Source: an uncultured Tenacibaculum sp.
GTDB taxonomy: Bacteria > Bacteroidota > Bacteroidia > Flavobacteriales > Flavobacteriaceae
DNA length: 64,000 nt
Reading direction: 5' to 3'
Assembly: GCF_947499065.1 (NCBI RefSeq)
Contig: NZ_CANMMT010000004.1
Location: 310,001 to 374,000, forward strand
The translations under genes and the position numbers were made by a program. Below, one piece after another: positions 47,687-58,900 of this stretch. Under the pieces are notes generated by a model. That model had not been told where the DNA came from. It worked only from the letters and a program-made list of their open reading frames with translations, and did not search any database. The number at the start of each line of letters is the position of its first letter. Positions within the stretch are counted from its first letter, which is position 1.

Positions 47687-49779
47687 TGCTATTTTATAAC
47701 AAAATGAAATCTGTTTTAATCGTAGTTTTTACTTTATCTACTTTATTAAGTTTTTCACAAAAAAACTCAAATGAGAATGAAATAAAAGTTCTTGCTAGAC
47801 CCCAAAGTGGTAATAAAATATTATTACGCTGGGGACCAACTACACCTATGGCATTTAGAAAATTGAGTAAGTATGGTTATAAATTAAAACGATATACTAT
47901 TAGTATAAGTGGGCAAACATTAACAAAGCCAATTGAAAAAGATTTAGGTGTTTTTAAACCAGCTGAACCAAATGAATGGTTAAAAGTTATAGAGAAAAAT
48001 AATAATGCAGCTATTATGGCACAATCGTTATTTGGAGATAATTTTGATGTTCAAGGAGTGGGGACATTACAAGGAATAATAAATATGTCTCAAGAACAAG
48101 AACAGCGTTTTACATGGGGTTTATATGTAGCTGATCAGGATTTTAATGTTGCAAAATTAGCTGGTTTAGGTTTTGAAGATTTGAATGTAAAACCCACAGA
48201 AAAATATGTTTATAAAGTATTTTCTTTAGTACCTACAAATGAAATGAATATAAAAAGTGGTGGGGTTTTTATAGGGTTACAAGATTATACTAAACTACCA
48301 AAACCATTAGATTTAGCAGCAATTTTTACTGATAATAAAGTAATGTTGAATTGGAATTATGCGATTTATAAACAAGAGTATAATAGTTATTTTATAGAGA
48401 GGTCAGAAGATGGAAAGATATTTAATAGAGTTAATAAACTACCTTATACGACATTAAATAGTGGAGGTAGAGTTGATACCAAAAGAATATATTATGTAGA
48501 CTCAATAGCTAATAATAAAACTTATTATTATAGAGTAAAAGGAAGAACACCATTTGGAGAATTAAGTCCACCTTCAGAAATAATTTCAGGAAAAGGAATA
48601 AAAGTATTGGCCTATGTACCTAAAATAAGTACAAAAGAAATAATAAATGATAATAAAAGTGTAATACTTGAGTGGGAATTTCTAAAAGAAGGAAATGATT
48701 TTATTCAAAGTTTTGAATTGAATAAGAGTAATAAAGCCGATGGAAATTATAAAACAGTTATAAGAAATATACCAATCAATAAAAGAAAAATAAGATATGA
48801 TAAATTAGATCCTACTAATTATTTTACTATTACAGCTATTGGTAAAGAAGGAAATAGTAGAACATCGTATCCTGTATTAGTTCAGCCAGTTGATTCAATA
48901 CCTCCAGTAAAACCAATAGGTCTGGAAGGTAAGGTAGATAGTTTAGGAGTAGTTACTTTAAAATGGAAGCCAAACCTAGAGCCAGATATGCTAGGTTATA
49001 GAGTTTTTAGAGGTAACAATAAAGATGAGGAATATAGTCAACTTACAGTAAATCCTCATTTAGGAACAAAATTTTATGATAGCGTTTCAGTTAAGAGTTT
49101 GAATAATAAAGTGTATTATAAAATTGTTGCTGTAGACAAAAGGTATAATATGTCTAAATATTCAGATGTATTAACACTAAAAAAGCCAGATTTTATACCT
49201 CCAGCTCCACCTTTAATTACGTTTTATGAAGTAGTAAAAGATAAAGTACATCTAACTTGGGCAAATAGTCAAAGTGATGATGTGGCTAAACATGAAGTAT
49301 ATAGAAAAGTTAGAGATAGTATTAAATGGAATTTAATAGCAACGTTACCAAAAGATTCTCTTAAGGTAGAGTATACAGATTGGAAGGATACAAATGTAGA
49401 AGGAGCAGTGAATTATCAGTACTTAATCAAAGCAGTAGATGAAAGCAAGTTAAAATCACTAAATACTAAACCATTAACAATTGAAGTTCCAAGGTTTGAG
49501 TTGCTTAATGGTGTTAAAAGTATAGGGAGTTATGTCGATAAAAAAAATGCTTTTATAGAGTTGTTTTGGAAGGTTGTAAATGAAAAGTCTATAGTTGAAT
49601 TAATGATTTATAAAGCTGCCAAAGGAAAGAAAATGTCTTTATTGCGAAATGTGTTACCAGCAATAAATAGAATAGTAGATGAAGATGTAAAGCCAAATAA
49701 TATATATACATATATAATACGTCCAGTATTTATTGATGGTAGTTTAGGTCAAATTAAAAGAATTGAAGTAAAATACTAG
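47686..49779 (+). CDS. exported multi-fibronectin type III protein
   Basis: 697-aa secreted protein. The N-terminal ~200 residues (LARPQSGNKILLRWGPTTP) are a specific region; they are followed by at least four FnIII-type domains with repeated core patterns: VMLNWNYAIYKQEYNSYFIER, shown here in part as VMLNWNYAIYKQ, then VTLKWKPNLEPDMLGYRVFR, VHLTWANSQSDDVAKHEVYR and a last one near 600. ATG 47686 overlaps the upstream stop (TAATG), implying coupling; an in-frame ATG at 47704 gives a cleaner signal peptide (KSVLIVVFTLSTLLSFS) and may be the real start. No lipobox, no sorting domain. Likely an adhesive or scaffold partner of the neighbouring proteins. Confidence 0.85.
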   Translation: MLFYNKMKSVLIVVFTLSTLLSFSQKNSNENEIKVLARPQSGNKILLRWGPTTPMAFRKLSKYGYKLKRYTISISGQTLTKPIEKDLGVFKPAEPNEWLKVIEKNNNAAIMAQSLFGDNFDVQGVGTLQGIINMSQEQEQRFTWGLYVADQDFNVAKLAGLGFEDLNVKPTEKYVYKVFSLVPTNEMNIKSGGVFIGLQDYTKLPKPLDLAAIFTDNKVMLNWNYAIYKQEYNSYFIERSEDGKIFNRVNKLPYTTLNSGGRVDTKRIYYVDSIANNKTYYYRVKGRTPFGELSPPSEIISGKGIKVLAYVPKISTKEIINDNKSVILEWEFLKEGNDFIQSFELNKSNKADGNYKTVIRNIPINKRKIRYDKLDPTNYFTITAIGKEGNSRTSYPVLVQPVDSIPPVKPIGLEGKVDSLGVVTLKWKPNLEPDMLGYRVFRGNNKDEEYSQLTVNPHLGTKFYDSVSVKSLNNKVYYKIVAVDKRYNMSKYSDVLTLKKPDFIPPAPPLITFYEVVKDKVHLTWANSQSDDVAKHEVYRKVRDSIKWNLIATLPKDSLKVEYTDWKDTNVEGAVNYQYLIKAVDESKLKSLNTKPLTIEVPRFELLNGVKSIGSYVDKKNAFIELFWKVVNEKSIVELMIYKAAKGKKMSLLRNVLPAINRIVDEDVKPNNIYTYIIRPVFIDGSLGQIKRIEVKY

Positions 49780-49788
49780 ATATTGCCT

Positions 49789-51126
49789 ATGAAAATAAAA
49801 ATACTTTGTATACTTTTTTTGTTAACATCTATTTCAATCTTTTCACAATCTGAATTGTACGTTTTAACTAAGTTTCCTGTAAACAATACCCCAAGTAGTA
49901 AGTATGGAAATAACGATTGTAGAATAGGAGATTATGGATATAGCTATACTTTGAGTCATCCAAAAGGAAAATATTCTATAACAAACAATAATGCTAATTT
50001 GATAGTTGATTATGGTGAAGGTTATAATGATGATCCTTATGATAATTGTAGTGGGCCTTGTGGGCAATTTCAGGAAGCTTGTATAGGAAAAGAAGTAAAT
50101 AGAGTATTAAATTTTTTTGATACAGAATTGATTACATATACAGGACCAGACCCTATAGTATGTGGAGCAGAAAGTTGTTTACCTTTAAGTTATAAAGCTG
50201 TTTTATTACCAAAAATAATTGCACCTTTAGATAGAAGGTGTGAAGAACAGGATATTTTTCCTCAACATTCAGATGGAAAAAACCATAATGTATCAGGTTT
50301 AGTTTGGGAGTATAGAAATAAATCTAATTTATGGGAGTCATTACCTAAATTCAAAGATAGATATCCTTTAAATGTTAGTTTACTAGATGTTTTTGGCGCT
50401 AATTGGAGAAATAACTTTAGTGGAAATTTACAATTACGTTTTAGATTCACAGCACCTTTCACTAATGATAAAATTTATTCTGTAAGTAGATATACAATTC
50501 AATTAACAGAATGTTCACCTAAATTAGTAAATAACCCGCCAGTTACAGAAAAAACAACTTGTAGTTATTCAGAAGATGGAACTTTTACATTAACTGTAAA
50601 TCGAAATTTAGTAGCAACAGAAAAACTAATTGCGACACTTTACTATGAATATACACCTAATAACTATAATATAGCTCCAAATGGTCAAGAAGAAACTTTG
50701 GTTTTAATGCCTAATTCTAATGGAACTTATAGCTATAGATGGAAAGGTAATTTACCTCCAGGTAATTATAAGCTTAAATACCAAACACTTAAAGGAGGAG
50801 GTCAAATACCTCACACAGATCCAAGTTGGGCAAGTGTGACTGAGTCTAATATTTTTACAGTTTTACCTGCCGAAAAGGTGAATTTTAAAGCAAAAAAACT
50901 AAATGATGAAAATTGTTTTACGTCTGGAGATGGAAAAATTAAATTAGAAATAATAAGTGGTGAAACAACCAAGTATAAGTACATAATTTATCAAGTTAAT
51001 GGAGCTTCTGTAACACTTTATAGGAATTGGACAGAGTTTACAGGACCAATGGTAATTATTGAAGGGTTAGAGAAAAAGAAATATAGAATTAAGGTACAAG
51101 ATAGCAAAGATTGTTTTGCAAGATAA
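49789..51126 (+). CDS. exported protein with C-terminal SprB-like module (paralogue A)
   Basis: 445-aa protein with signal peptide (KIKILCILFLLTSISIFS). I take ATG 49789; a TTG six bases earlier is less likely. The first ~230 residues are Cys-bearing and unlike known families (NCSGPCGQFQEACIGKE). The second half has a beta module (TTCSYSEDGTFTLTVNRNL) and then a SprB-like repeat (LNDENCFTSGDGKIKLEI to KVQDSKDC), ending abruptly in FAR without a sorting domain. The C-terminal half is closely shared with the next gene. Function unknown; the spacing (9 bases after the FnIII gene) marks it as part of the operon. Confidence 0.8.
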   Translation: MKIKILCILFLLTSISIFSQSELYVLTKFPVNNTPSSKYGNNDCRIGDYGYSYTLSHPKGKYSITNNNANLIVDYGEGYNDDPYDNCSGPCGQFQEACIGKEVNRVLNFFDTELITYTGPDPIVCGAESCLPLSYKAVLLPKIIAPLDRRCEEQDIFPQHSDGKNHNVSGLVWEYRNKSNLWESLPKFKDRYPLNVSLLDVFGANWRNNFSGNLQLRFRFTAPFTNDKIYSVSRYTIQLTECSPKLVNNPPVTEKTTCSYSEDGTFTLTVNRNLVATEKLIATLYYEYTPNNYNIAPNGQEETLVLMPNSNGTYSYRWKGNLPPGNYKLKYQTLKGGGQIPHTDPSWASVTESNIFTVLPAEKVNFKAKKLNDENCFTSGDGKIKLEIISGETTKYKYIIYQVNGASVTLYRNWTEFTGPMVIIEGLEKKKYRIKVQDSKDCFAR

Positions 51127-52971
51127 AATAGTAATCAAATGAAAAGAATAGTTTATCTAATATTTTTTATTCACGCATTGGGGTATGCTCAACAGTATAA
51201 TTATCAGTTGAAAATTAAAAATTTTGATTATTGGATGAAGGCTAAAAGTGGGCAATGTGGGACAGCCAAACATATAGCTATTTGGGTTAATTATGAAGAT
51301 AATACATCAGATAGACTGTATTTTACTAATCATACCAGAATAATAAAAGAAGCAGAATTATTTAATAGGTTTTTAATAAAAAAACCTAAAAGTATTCGCT
51401 TTACTTCTTTTATACACGAACAAGATGGGATAGGAACATGTAATGGATATACAGCGTCTGTAGATAAAACTAGCAGTGTTTTAAGTTATACAAACGGTAT
51501 TGCTACAGGAAATATGGCTGCTTATGATAATGGTGGAGGACAAGCTATTATTGATGTTAAATTTGATATTGAGGTATTGACAGTTAAAAAAGATTATAAT
51601 TATAAAATCGAGTATAATATCGATTTGCATAATAAATCTTTGAATCGTATAAAGTTTGATGCGTATAATGCAAATTTTGATTTAACATTAAAAACTGGAG
51701 TAGAAAGTAAAATGATTTATAAAGATGATGTATTTGATGCATATGAATCAGACCCATTATCTATAAAAAATAAAAAATACGATAGTATAGTTAGATTTAA
51801 AGATCCTTTAAACAAAATTAGCGGGCGTGTTGATATGATGTTTAAAACAAATTCTCTTTTAAAGTGTGTAGATCAAAATGACGGAGGGTTAAATAGATTT
51901 AGTACAATTTATTCTACAGAGAATGTTAAGATAAATGAAAACTCTGGTTGTTTATTGCATAAATACTTATTTAACTCTTGTAGTACTGTTAAAATAAATT
52001 ATTTGAATTTTTATCGTATTTATAGTGATTTACGTCAAATAAATAATAATAAAACAAATTTTGGTTCTGGTAGTCCTGAATTAAAAGTATGTGAACCCTT
52101 TAGGGTTTATGTTAATGATTGTAATGAAACTTCAAGTTATGAGGTTTTATATTCAGTAGATGGTTTGAATTTTAAAACTTTATTACCATACGCAAGAAGA
52201 GAAAGTTATTTTGATTTAGATTATTCAAAATTAACAGGAGCTTCACTTAATAAAAATGTAAAAATCAGAATTAAATATTATAAAAACGCTGATTGTTCGA
52301 AGGCTCCTTATTTATGTTCAAAGGCAACAACATTTACAGTTTTTCCATGTGCTCCAAAATTAGCAAATGAACCTGAACCGATAAAAACTACTTGTAATTA
52401 TAGTATTGATGGTACTTTTAAAATAAATTTTGATAGACAGTTAATTAATGAAAGAATGTTTTTATCTGTGTATTTTAAAGATTTTTCAGACAATAAATTT
52501 AAATTTTATAAGCAAGAAAAAGTTGAAACTCTAACAGATAATTCAAACGGGACTTATAGTTACACATGGAAAGGTTTAAATAATGGGTTTTTAGATCCTA
52601 ATGAAGTATATAAAGTTAAATATCAAACATTAAAAGATCTTAATCAAGAATTACCTAGTGGAGATATTACTTGGACTACAGCTGAAGAGTCTCAACCATT
52701 TTCAGTTTTAAGAGCAACAAAAGTAAATTTTAAAGCAACAAAACTAAATGATGAAAATTGTTTTGAGTCTGGTGATGGGAAAATACAATTAAATATTACA
52801 AGTGGAGAAACAACCAAATATAAGTACATTATTTATCAAGTAAACGGAACTTCTGTAACACTTTATAGAAATTGGACAGAATTTACAGGGCCAAGTATAA
52901 TTATAAATGGTTTAGAGAAAAAGAAATATAGAATCAAAGTACAGGATAGTAAAAATTGTTATGCGAGATAA
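50880..52971 (+). repeat. ~247-bp near-repeat at the 3' ends of two adjacent genes
   Basis: 50880-51126 and 52725-52971, the last ~82 codons of the two paralogues, are close copies at DNA level. For example both carry AAACTAAATGATGAAAATTG and TATAGAAT(T/C)AAGGTACA-like stretches in register. The coordinates span both copies. Such similarity could support recombination that deletes paralogue B. Confidence 0.75.
51139..52971 (+). CDS. exported protein with C-terminal SprB-like module (paralogue B)
   Basis: 610-aa protein with a signal peptide (KRIVYLIFFIHALGYAQ). The N-terminal ~400 residues differ from paralogue A (YNYQLKIKNFDYWMKAKSG, then a Cys-poor beta region), but the last ~200 match it: TTCNYSIDGTFKINFDRQL, then LNDENCFESGDGKIQLNI to KVQDSKNC, again stopping at AR. 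The shared tail suggests that a cassette of beta module plus SprB-like repeat was duplicated onto different heads. No sorting domain or lipobox. It starts 12 bases after paralogue A. The frame of the next gene could overlap its end by 11 bases, but a later start is more likely. Confidence 0.8.
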   Translation: MKRIVYLIFFIHALGYAQQYNYQLKIKNFDYWMKAKSGQCGTAKHIAIWVNYEDNTSDRLYFTNHTRIIKEAELFNRFLIKKPKSIRFTSFIHEQDGIGTCNGYTASVDKTSSVLSYTNGIATGNMAAYDNGGGQAIIDVKFDIEVLTVKKDYNYKIEYNIDLHNKSLNRIKFDAYNANFDLTLKTGVESKMIYKDDVFDAYESDPLSIKNKKYDSIVRFKDPLNKISGRVDMMFKTNSLLKCVDQNDGGLNRFSTIYSTENVKINENSGCLLHKYLFNSCSTVKINYLNFYRIYSDLRQINNNKTNFGSGSPELKVCEPFRVYVNDCNETSSYEVLYSVDGLNFKTLLPYARRESYFDLDYSKLTGASLNKNVKIRIKYYKNADCSKAPYLCSKATTFTVFPCAPKLANEPEPIKTTCNYSIDGTFKINFDRQLINERMFLSVYFKDFSDNKFKFYKQEKVETLTDNSNGTYSYTWKGLNNGFLDPNEVYKVKYQTLKDLNQELPSGDITWTTAEESQPFSVLRATKVNFKATKLNDENCFESGDGKIQLNITSGETTKYKYIIYQVNGTSVTLYRNWTEFTGPSIIINGLEKKKYRIKVQDSKNCYAR

Positions 52972-52996
52972 TATTTTCATAAAGAATATAACTGTT

Positions 52997-55900
52997 ATGA
53001 GTAAAGAAATAAAATTACTATTATTTAATTTATTAATAATAACGAGTGTATCAGGTGTATACTCTCAAACTGCTGACCCTAGTGATAATAATAATATTTA
53101 TTATGAAATAGATATAAATGGGCCTAAAGAAAAATTAAATTTAGGTTTATCAGTTAAAGAGTTAGAGTTCCATAATTCAAACCAAGGAGAGTTAACTATA
53201 GTGCCTAGTGGAGGTTGGGCAGATTATACTTATATAATAAAGAAAAATAATGTTTTAATAACCCCAACTCCAGGAGGAGGTATTATAACAGAAAGTGAAG
53301 GACAAAAAACCATAACAGGTTTGAGTTCAGGTGTGTATGAGGTAGAATTAAGGGATGATAAGTATTCTTCAGGGTTATCTTGTAATAAAGTAGTCAAACA
53401 AATAGAGTTAAAAAATCCAAAACTATTAGAAATTAACGCATCTGTAAATTTAGGAATACCCTGTAATGGAGGAGATGGTTCTATAAAGGTAATTGTAAAA
53501 GGAGGTGTAGCACCTGCTTCTGGTAATTATACAATAAAGTTATATAAAAATAGTGGTACTACACCAGTTAAAACAGCGTATTTAGCGCATTCAAAAGATA
53601 CTTATAAGCAAATTATTTTTTATAATTTAAAAAATGGTACTTATAAAGTTACAGTTAATGATAAATACATCCAGAAATTTACTACTCAAAATTTATCTCA
53701 ACCAAGTGTTTTAGATTTACCTTCAAGTAATATTGTAACAACAAAAGTTACATGTTTTGGAGATAGTAATGGAACAATAAAAGTAACTCCTACAGGAGGA
53801 ACATCTCCATATAAAGTGTTTTTAAATGGAGTTGAAGTACCTGGGGCATTTACAGGAACTAAGATTATTAATGGTAAAAAAGCAGCAAATAATTATACAA
53901 TTTTAATTGAAGATGGTAATAAATGTAGAACTACATTAAAAACAGGAATTACGATTGGAGGACCATCTAAAGAATTATCTATAAGTCAAATAGATCAAGG
54001 GAATACAACTTCGACAGGAGCCTCAGATGGTTTTGTGGAATATAGGATTAATGGAGGAACGAGTGGATATACATATACATTTAAAGGAACAAGTTTAACA
54101 GGTGTAAATTTATCTGGAAGTATTGTTTCAGATGGAGGAACAGTTAAGTTTGAGGGATTAAAAAAAGATAATTATATATTTAAAATTGTAGACAAAACAA
54201 CTGTTTGTACTAAAAGTAAAGCAGTAGCTATAACAGATCCAGATGTTTTAGAAATTAATTTGACAAAAACGGATGTAAAATGTTTTGGAGAATCTACAGG
54301 GACAATTACAGCAGCTGTTAAAGGAGGTGCAAGTAATGTTTATAAATATAAATGGTATAAAACTACCGCTTCAGGAAGTATTATTTCAACATTATCAGAT
54401 ACGGGAAGCTCTATAACAAAAGGAGTAGGTTATTATAAAGTAGAAGTAAAAGTTATTTATAATAGTAAAACGGTAGAAACAAAAACATCTAATGTTGCTG
54501 TAATAGATCAACCGTCGGAAAATTTATCTATTGTTAAAATAATTAAAAATGTTTCCTGTAAAGGGGGTAATGATGGAGAAATAAATTTAACAAATGTAAG
54601 AGGAGGAACACCTCCATATTTATACTTATGGTCAAATAATGCTAAGACAAAAAATATTAGTGGTTTGTCAAAAGGTAATTATAAAGTTGTTGTTACAGAT
54701 AAGAACGGATGTACTTTAGAAGAAACATATACTGTTGGAGAACCAATAAATGAACTTACGATTACATTAGATAACTCTCAAGATCCATTATCATTTAATG
54801 GAACTGATGGGAGAATAAATGTTTCAGTAACAGGTGGTAATGGGACTTATACTTATAAATGGACAAATAAATTAGGAGTAAATGTAGGAACATCTCAAGA
54901 CCTTTCTGGCGTAGGTGCAGGTAAATATACATTAGTAGTAACTGATGCAAAAGGTTGTACAGATACATTAGTTGAAGTACCATTAAATCAGCCAGATAAA
55001 TTGGTTCCAACAATTAATATACCATCAGATGGAGTTTTATTTTGTAATGGAGATAATGATGGTAAGTTAGAAGTATCTGTAGTAGGAGGATTAAAACCAT
55101 ATAAATATCATTGGTATGAGATTTTATCAAATGGTTCAAAATCATTTCTTTCTGGGAAAACAAATTCATCAGTACAAGGTTTAAGTGCAGGTAAATATGG
55201 AATTCAAATAACAGATAGAAATGGAGCCGGAATAAAAGCGTTTGATGAAATAACTTTAAATGAACCTAATAAAGTAGTATTAGGAACACCAACAATTACT
55301 AATGTAAAATGTAAAGGTCAATCAACAGGAGCTATAGAAATTAATGCTGTTGGAGGTGCAAATAATTATACTTATAAGTGGTTTAAAGAAGGAAGTAGTG
55401 TAGTATTTTCAACTTTAAAGAAAATAGAGAATCAAAAGGCAGGAAAATATAAAGTATTAGTACAGGATATTAATAATTGTCCAAGTACACCATTGGAAGC
55501 TACAATTACGATAACAGAGCCATTGGCAGAGTTATCAATTTCAGGATCAAGTACAACAGATGCCAGTGGATTTGGTTTATTAAACGGAAGTGTAAATGTA
55601 ACAGTATCAGGAGGTACATCACCTTATACCTATTCTTTAAAAGAAAAGAGTACAGGTATAGAAAAAGGAACTTCAAATAATGTAACAGGTTTAGCTGGTT
55701 CTGTATCAGGAATTGTTTATGAAATGACAATAACAGATTCACAAGGCTGTAAATTAATCAAAGAATATACTATATATCAACCAGAGAAACTGGAATTATC
55801 TTTATCCTTAAATTCAGAGATTCGATGTAATGGAGAAGATGGCTCAATAAGTTCAACAGTAACAGGAGGATTTTTAACAGCAGGTTCATCATACGATTAC

Positions 55901-58900
55901 AAGTGGTATAATAAGTTAAACCTAACTAAGGTAATAGGAACAGGAGTAGGATTAACAGCTAAAGCAGGCGATTACAGATTAATAGTAGAAGATTCCAAAG
56001 GGAATACAGCATTTCAAGATTATAAATTAAAGGAGAATGCAGAAGTAGTATTAAGTTATACAAAGACAGATGTAAATTGTTATGGAGGTAATGATGGAAG
56101 CATTGATTTAACAGTTGTAGGAGGAACAGGAGTTTATACATATATATGGAGTAATGGAAAAAAGACTCAAGATTTATCGAGCATTACTAAAGGAGTTTAT
56201 AAGGTAGTTGTATCAGATGAGAATGGATGTACAAAAGAAGTTACAGTAACGATATCAGAACCAACTGCAGGATTATCAATTTCAGGGTCAAATACAACAG
56301 ATGCGAGTGGATTTGGTTTATTAAACGGAAGTGTAAATGTAACAGTATCAGGAGGAACACCACCTTATACCTACTCTTTAAAAGAAAAGAGTACAGGTGT
56401 AGAAAAAGGAACTTCAAATAATGTAACAGGTTTGGCAGGTTCTGTATCAGGAATTGTTTATGAAATGACAATAACAGATTCACAAGGCTGTAAATTAATA
56501 AAAGAATATACTATATATCAACCAGAGAAACTGGAATTATCTTTATCATTAAATTCAGAGATTCGATGTAATGGAGAAGATGGCTCAATAAGTTCAACAG
56601 TAACAGGAGGATTTTTAACAGCGGGTTCATCATATGATTACAAGTGGTATAATAAGTTAAACTTAACTAAGGTAATAGGAACAGGAGTAGGATTAACAAC
56701 TAAAGCAGGAGATTACAGATTAATAGTAGAAGATTCCAAAGGGAATACAGCATTTCAAGATTATAAATTAAAGGAGAATGCAGAAGTAGTATTAAGTTAT
56801 ACAAAGACAGATGTAAATTGTTATGGAGGTAATGATGGAAGCATTGATTTAACAGTTGTAGGAGGAACAGGAGTTTATACATATATATGGAGTAATGGAA
56901 AAAAGACTCAAGATTTATCGAACATTACTAAAGGAGTTTATAAGGTAGTTGTCTCAGATGAAAATGGATGTAGAAAAGAAGAAACAATTACAATAACAGA
57001 GCCTGATGAATATAAAATTGTTACAGATGTTTTTAGAAGACCAACAGGTGCAGGTTTATCAGACGGAGAAATTACAGTTTCTGTTATAGGAGGAACAAAA
57101 CCATATACTTTTAAATGGGAAAACGATAAAGGTAATATTATAAGTACTACAAATAGTATTTTAAATATTCCAGCGGGTATATATAAATTACAGGTATTAG
57201 ATAAAAAAGGATGTGAGTTAAATCAGGTTTTTAATTTAGGAGAACCAGAAAAATTATTAATATCAATAAAAGAGACTTCGAGTATCCAGTGTCATGGAGA
57301 TTTATCAGGAGTTTTAGAGTTAGAAACTACTGGAGGAGTTGGAGGAAATACTTACACATGGTATAATGCAACAACAAATGCAGTAATTGGTAATACGGTA
57401 AGTATCTCAAATTTAGGAGCAGAATCTTATTATGTAAAGGTTGTAGATGCAAACGGAATAGATGCAACAAGTACTGTATATAATCTTACAGAACCAACCT
57501 TGTTAACTGCAACAAGTAGTTTTAAAAATTTATCGTGTTTTGAGAGTAAAGATGGAAGTATAGAATTATCCGTTAAAGGAGGAACAGGTGGATATTTTTA
57601 TAGAATAAAAAAAGGAACTAATGCTTATGGAACATGGAATTCATTCGCTTCAACAGTTTCAATAGAGAATTTATCGAGCGATAGTTATCAAGTTCAAATA
57701 AAAGATTCAAATGATTGTTATTTAACAGAATCAGGAGGAATCAAAGTTTTAGACTTTAACATAACACAGCCACTATTATTAGAAGTAAAAGAAACAATAA
57801 CAGATGTTAGCGGTTTTGGATTATCGAATGGTAAAATAGCGTTAAATGTAAGTGGAGGAACTAAGCCATACGTTTATTCATGGACAGATGTATCTGGTAC
57901 AATCGTATCATTGACAAAAGATTTATTAAATGTTAAAGCAGGTACATATACATTAGCTTTAAGAGATAAAAATAACTGTGAGGTAAATGTATCATATAAA
58001 GTAAATGAACCAGAAAAATTATTAATATCAATAAAAGAGACTTCGAGTATCCAGTGTCATGGAGATTTATCAGGAGTTTTAGAGTTAGAAACTACTGGAG
58101 GAGTTGGAGGAAATACTTACACATGGTATAATGCAACAACAAATGCAGTAATTGGTAATACGGTAAGTATCTCAAATTTAGGAGCAGAATCTTATTATGT
58201 AAAGGTTGTAGATGCAAACGGAATAGATGCAACAAGTACTGTATATAATCTTACAGAACCAACCTTGTTAACTGCAACAAGTAGTTTTAAAAATTTATCG
58301 TGTTTTGAGAGTAAAGATGGAAGTATAGAATTATCCGTTAAAGGAGGAACAGGTGGATATTTTTATAGAATAAAAAAAGGAACTAATGCTTATGGAACAT
58401 GGAATTCATTCGCTTCAACAGTTTCAATAGAGAATTTATCGAGCGATAGTTATCAAGTTCAAATAAAAGATTCAAATGATTGTTATTTAACAGAATCAGG
58501 AGGAATCAAAGTTTTAGACTTTAACATAACACAGCCACTATTATTAGAAGTAAAAGAAACAATAACAGATGTTAGCGGTTTTGGATTATCGAATGGTAAA
58601 ATAGCGTTAAATGTAAGTGGAGGAACTAAGCCATACGTTTATTCATGGACAGATGTATCTGGTACAATCGTATCATTGACAAAAGATTTATTAAATGTTA
58701 AAGCAGGTACATATACATTAGCTTTAAGAGATAAAAATAACTGTGAGGTAAATGTATCATATAAAGTAAACGAACCAGATAAGTTATTAGTAAACTTAAA
58801 GCAAGACAACATTGTCTTTTGTAATGGAGATAAAGGAGCTTCAATAAAATCTATAGTTGCAGGAGGAATAAAGCCTTATAATTATTTTTGGTACGATAGT

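Noticed and set aside
55477..56421. Two similar plus-strand frames (67 and 64 aa) and matching minus-strand frames
   Set aside because: They recur only because the SprB repeats underneath recur; they are out-of-frame echoes of the 741-bp duplication.
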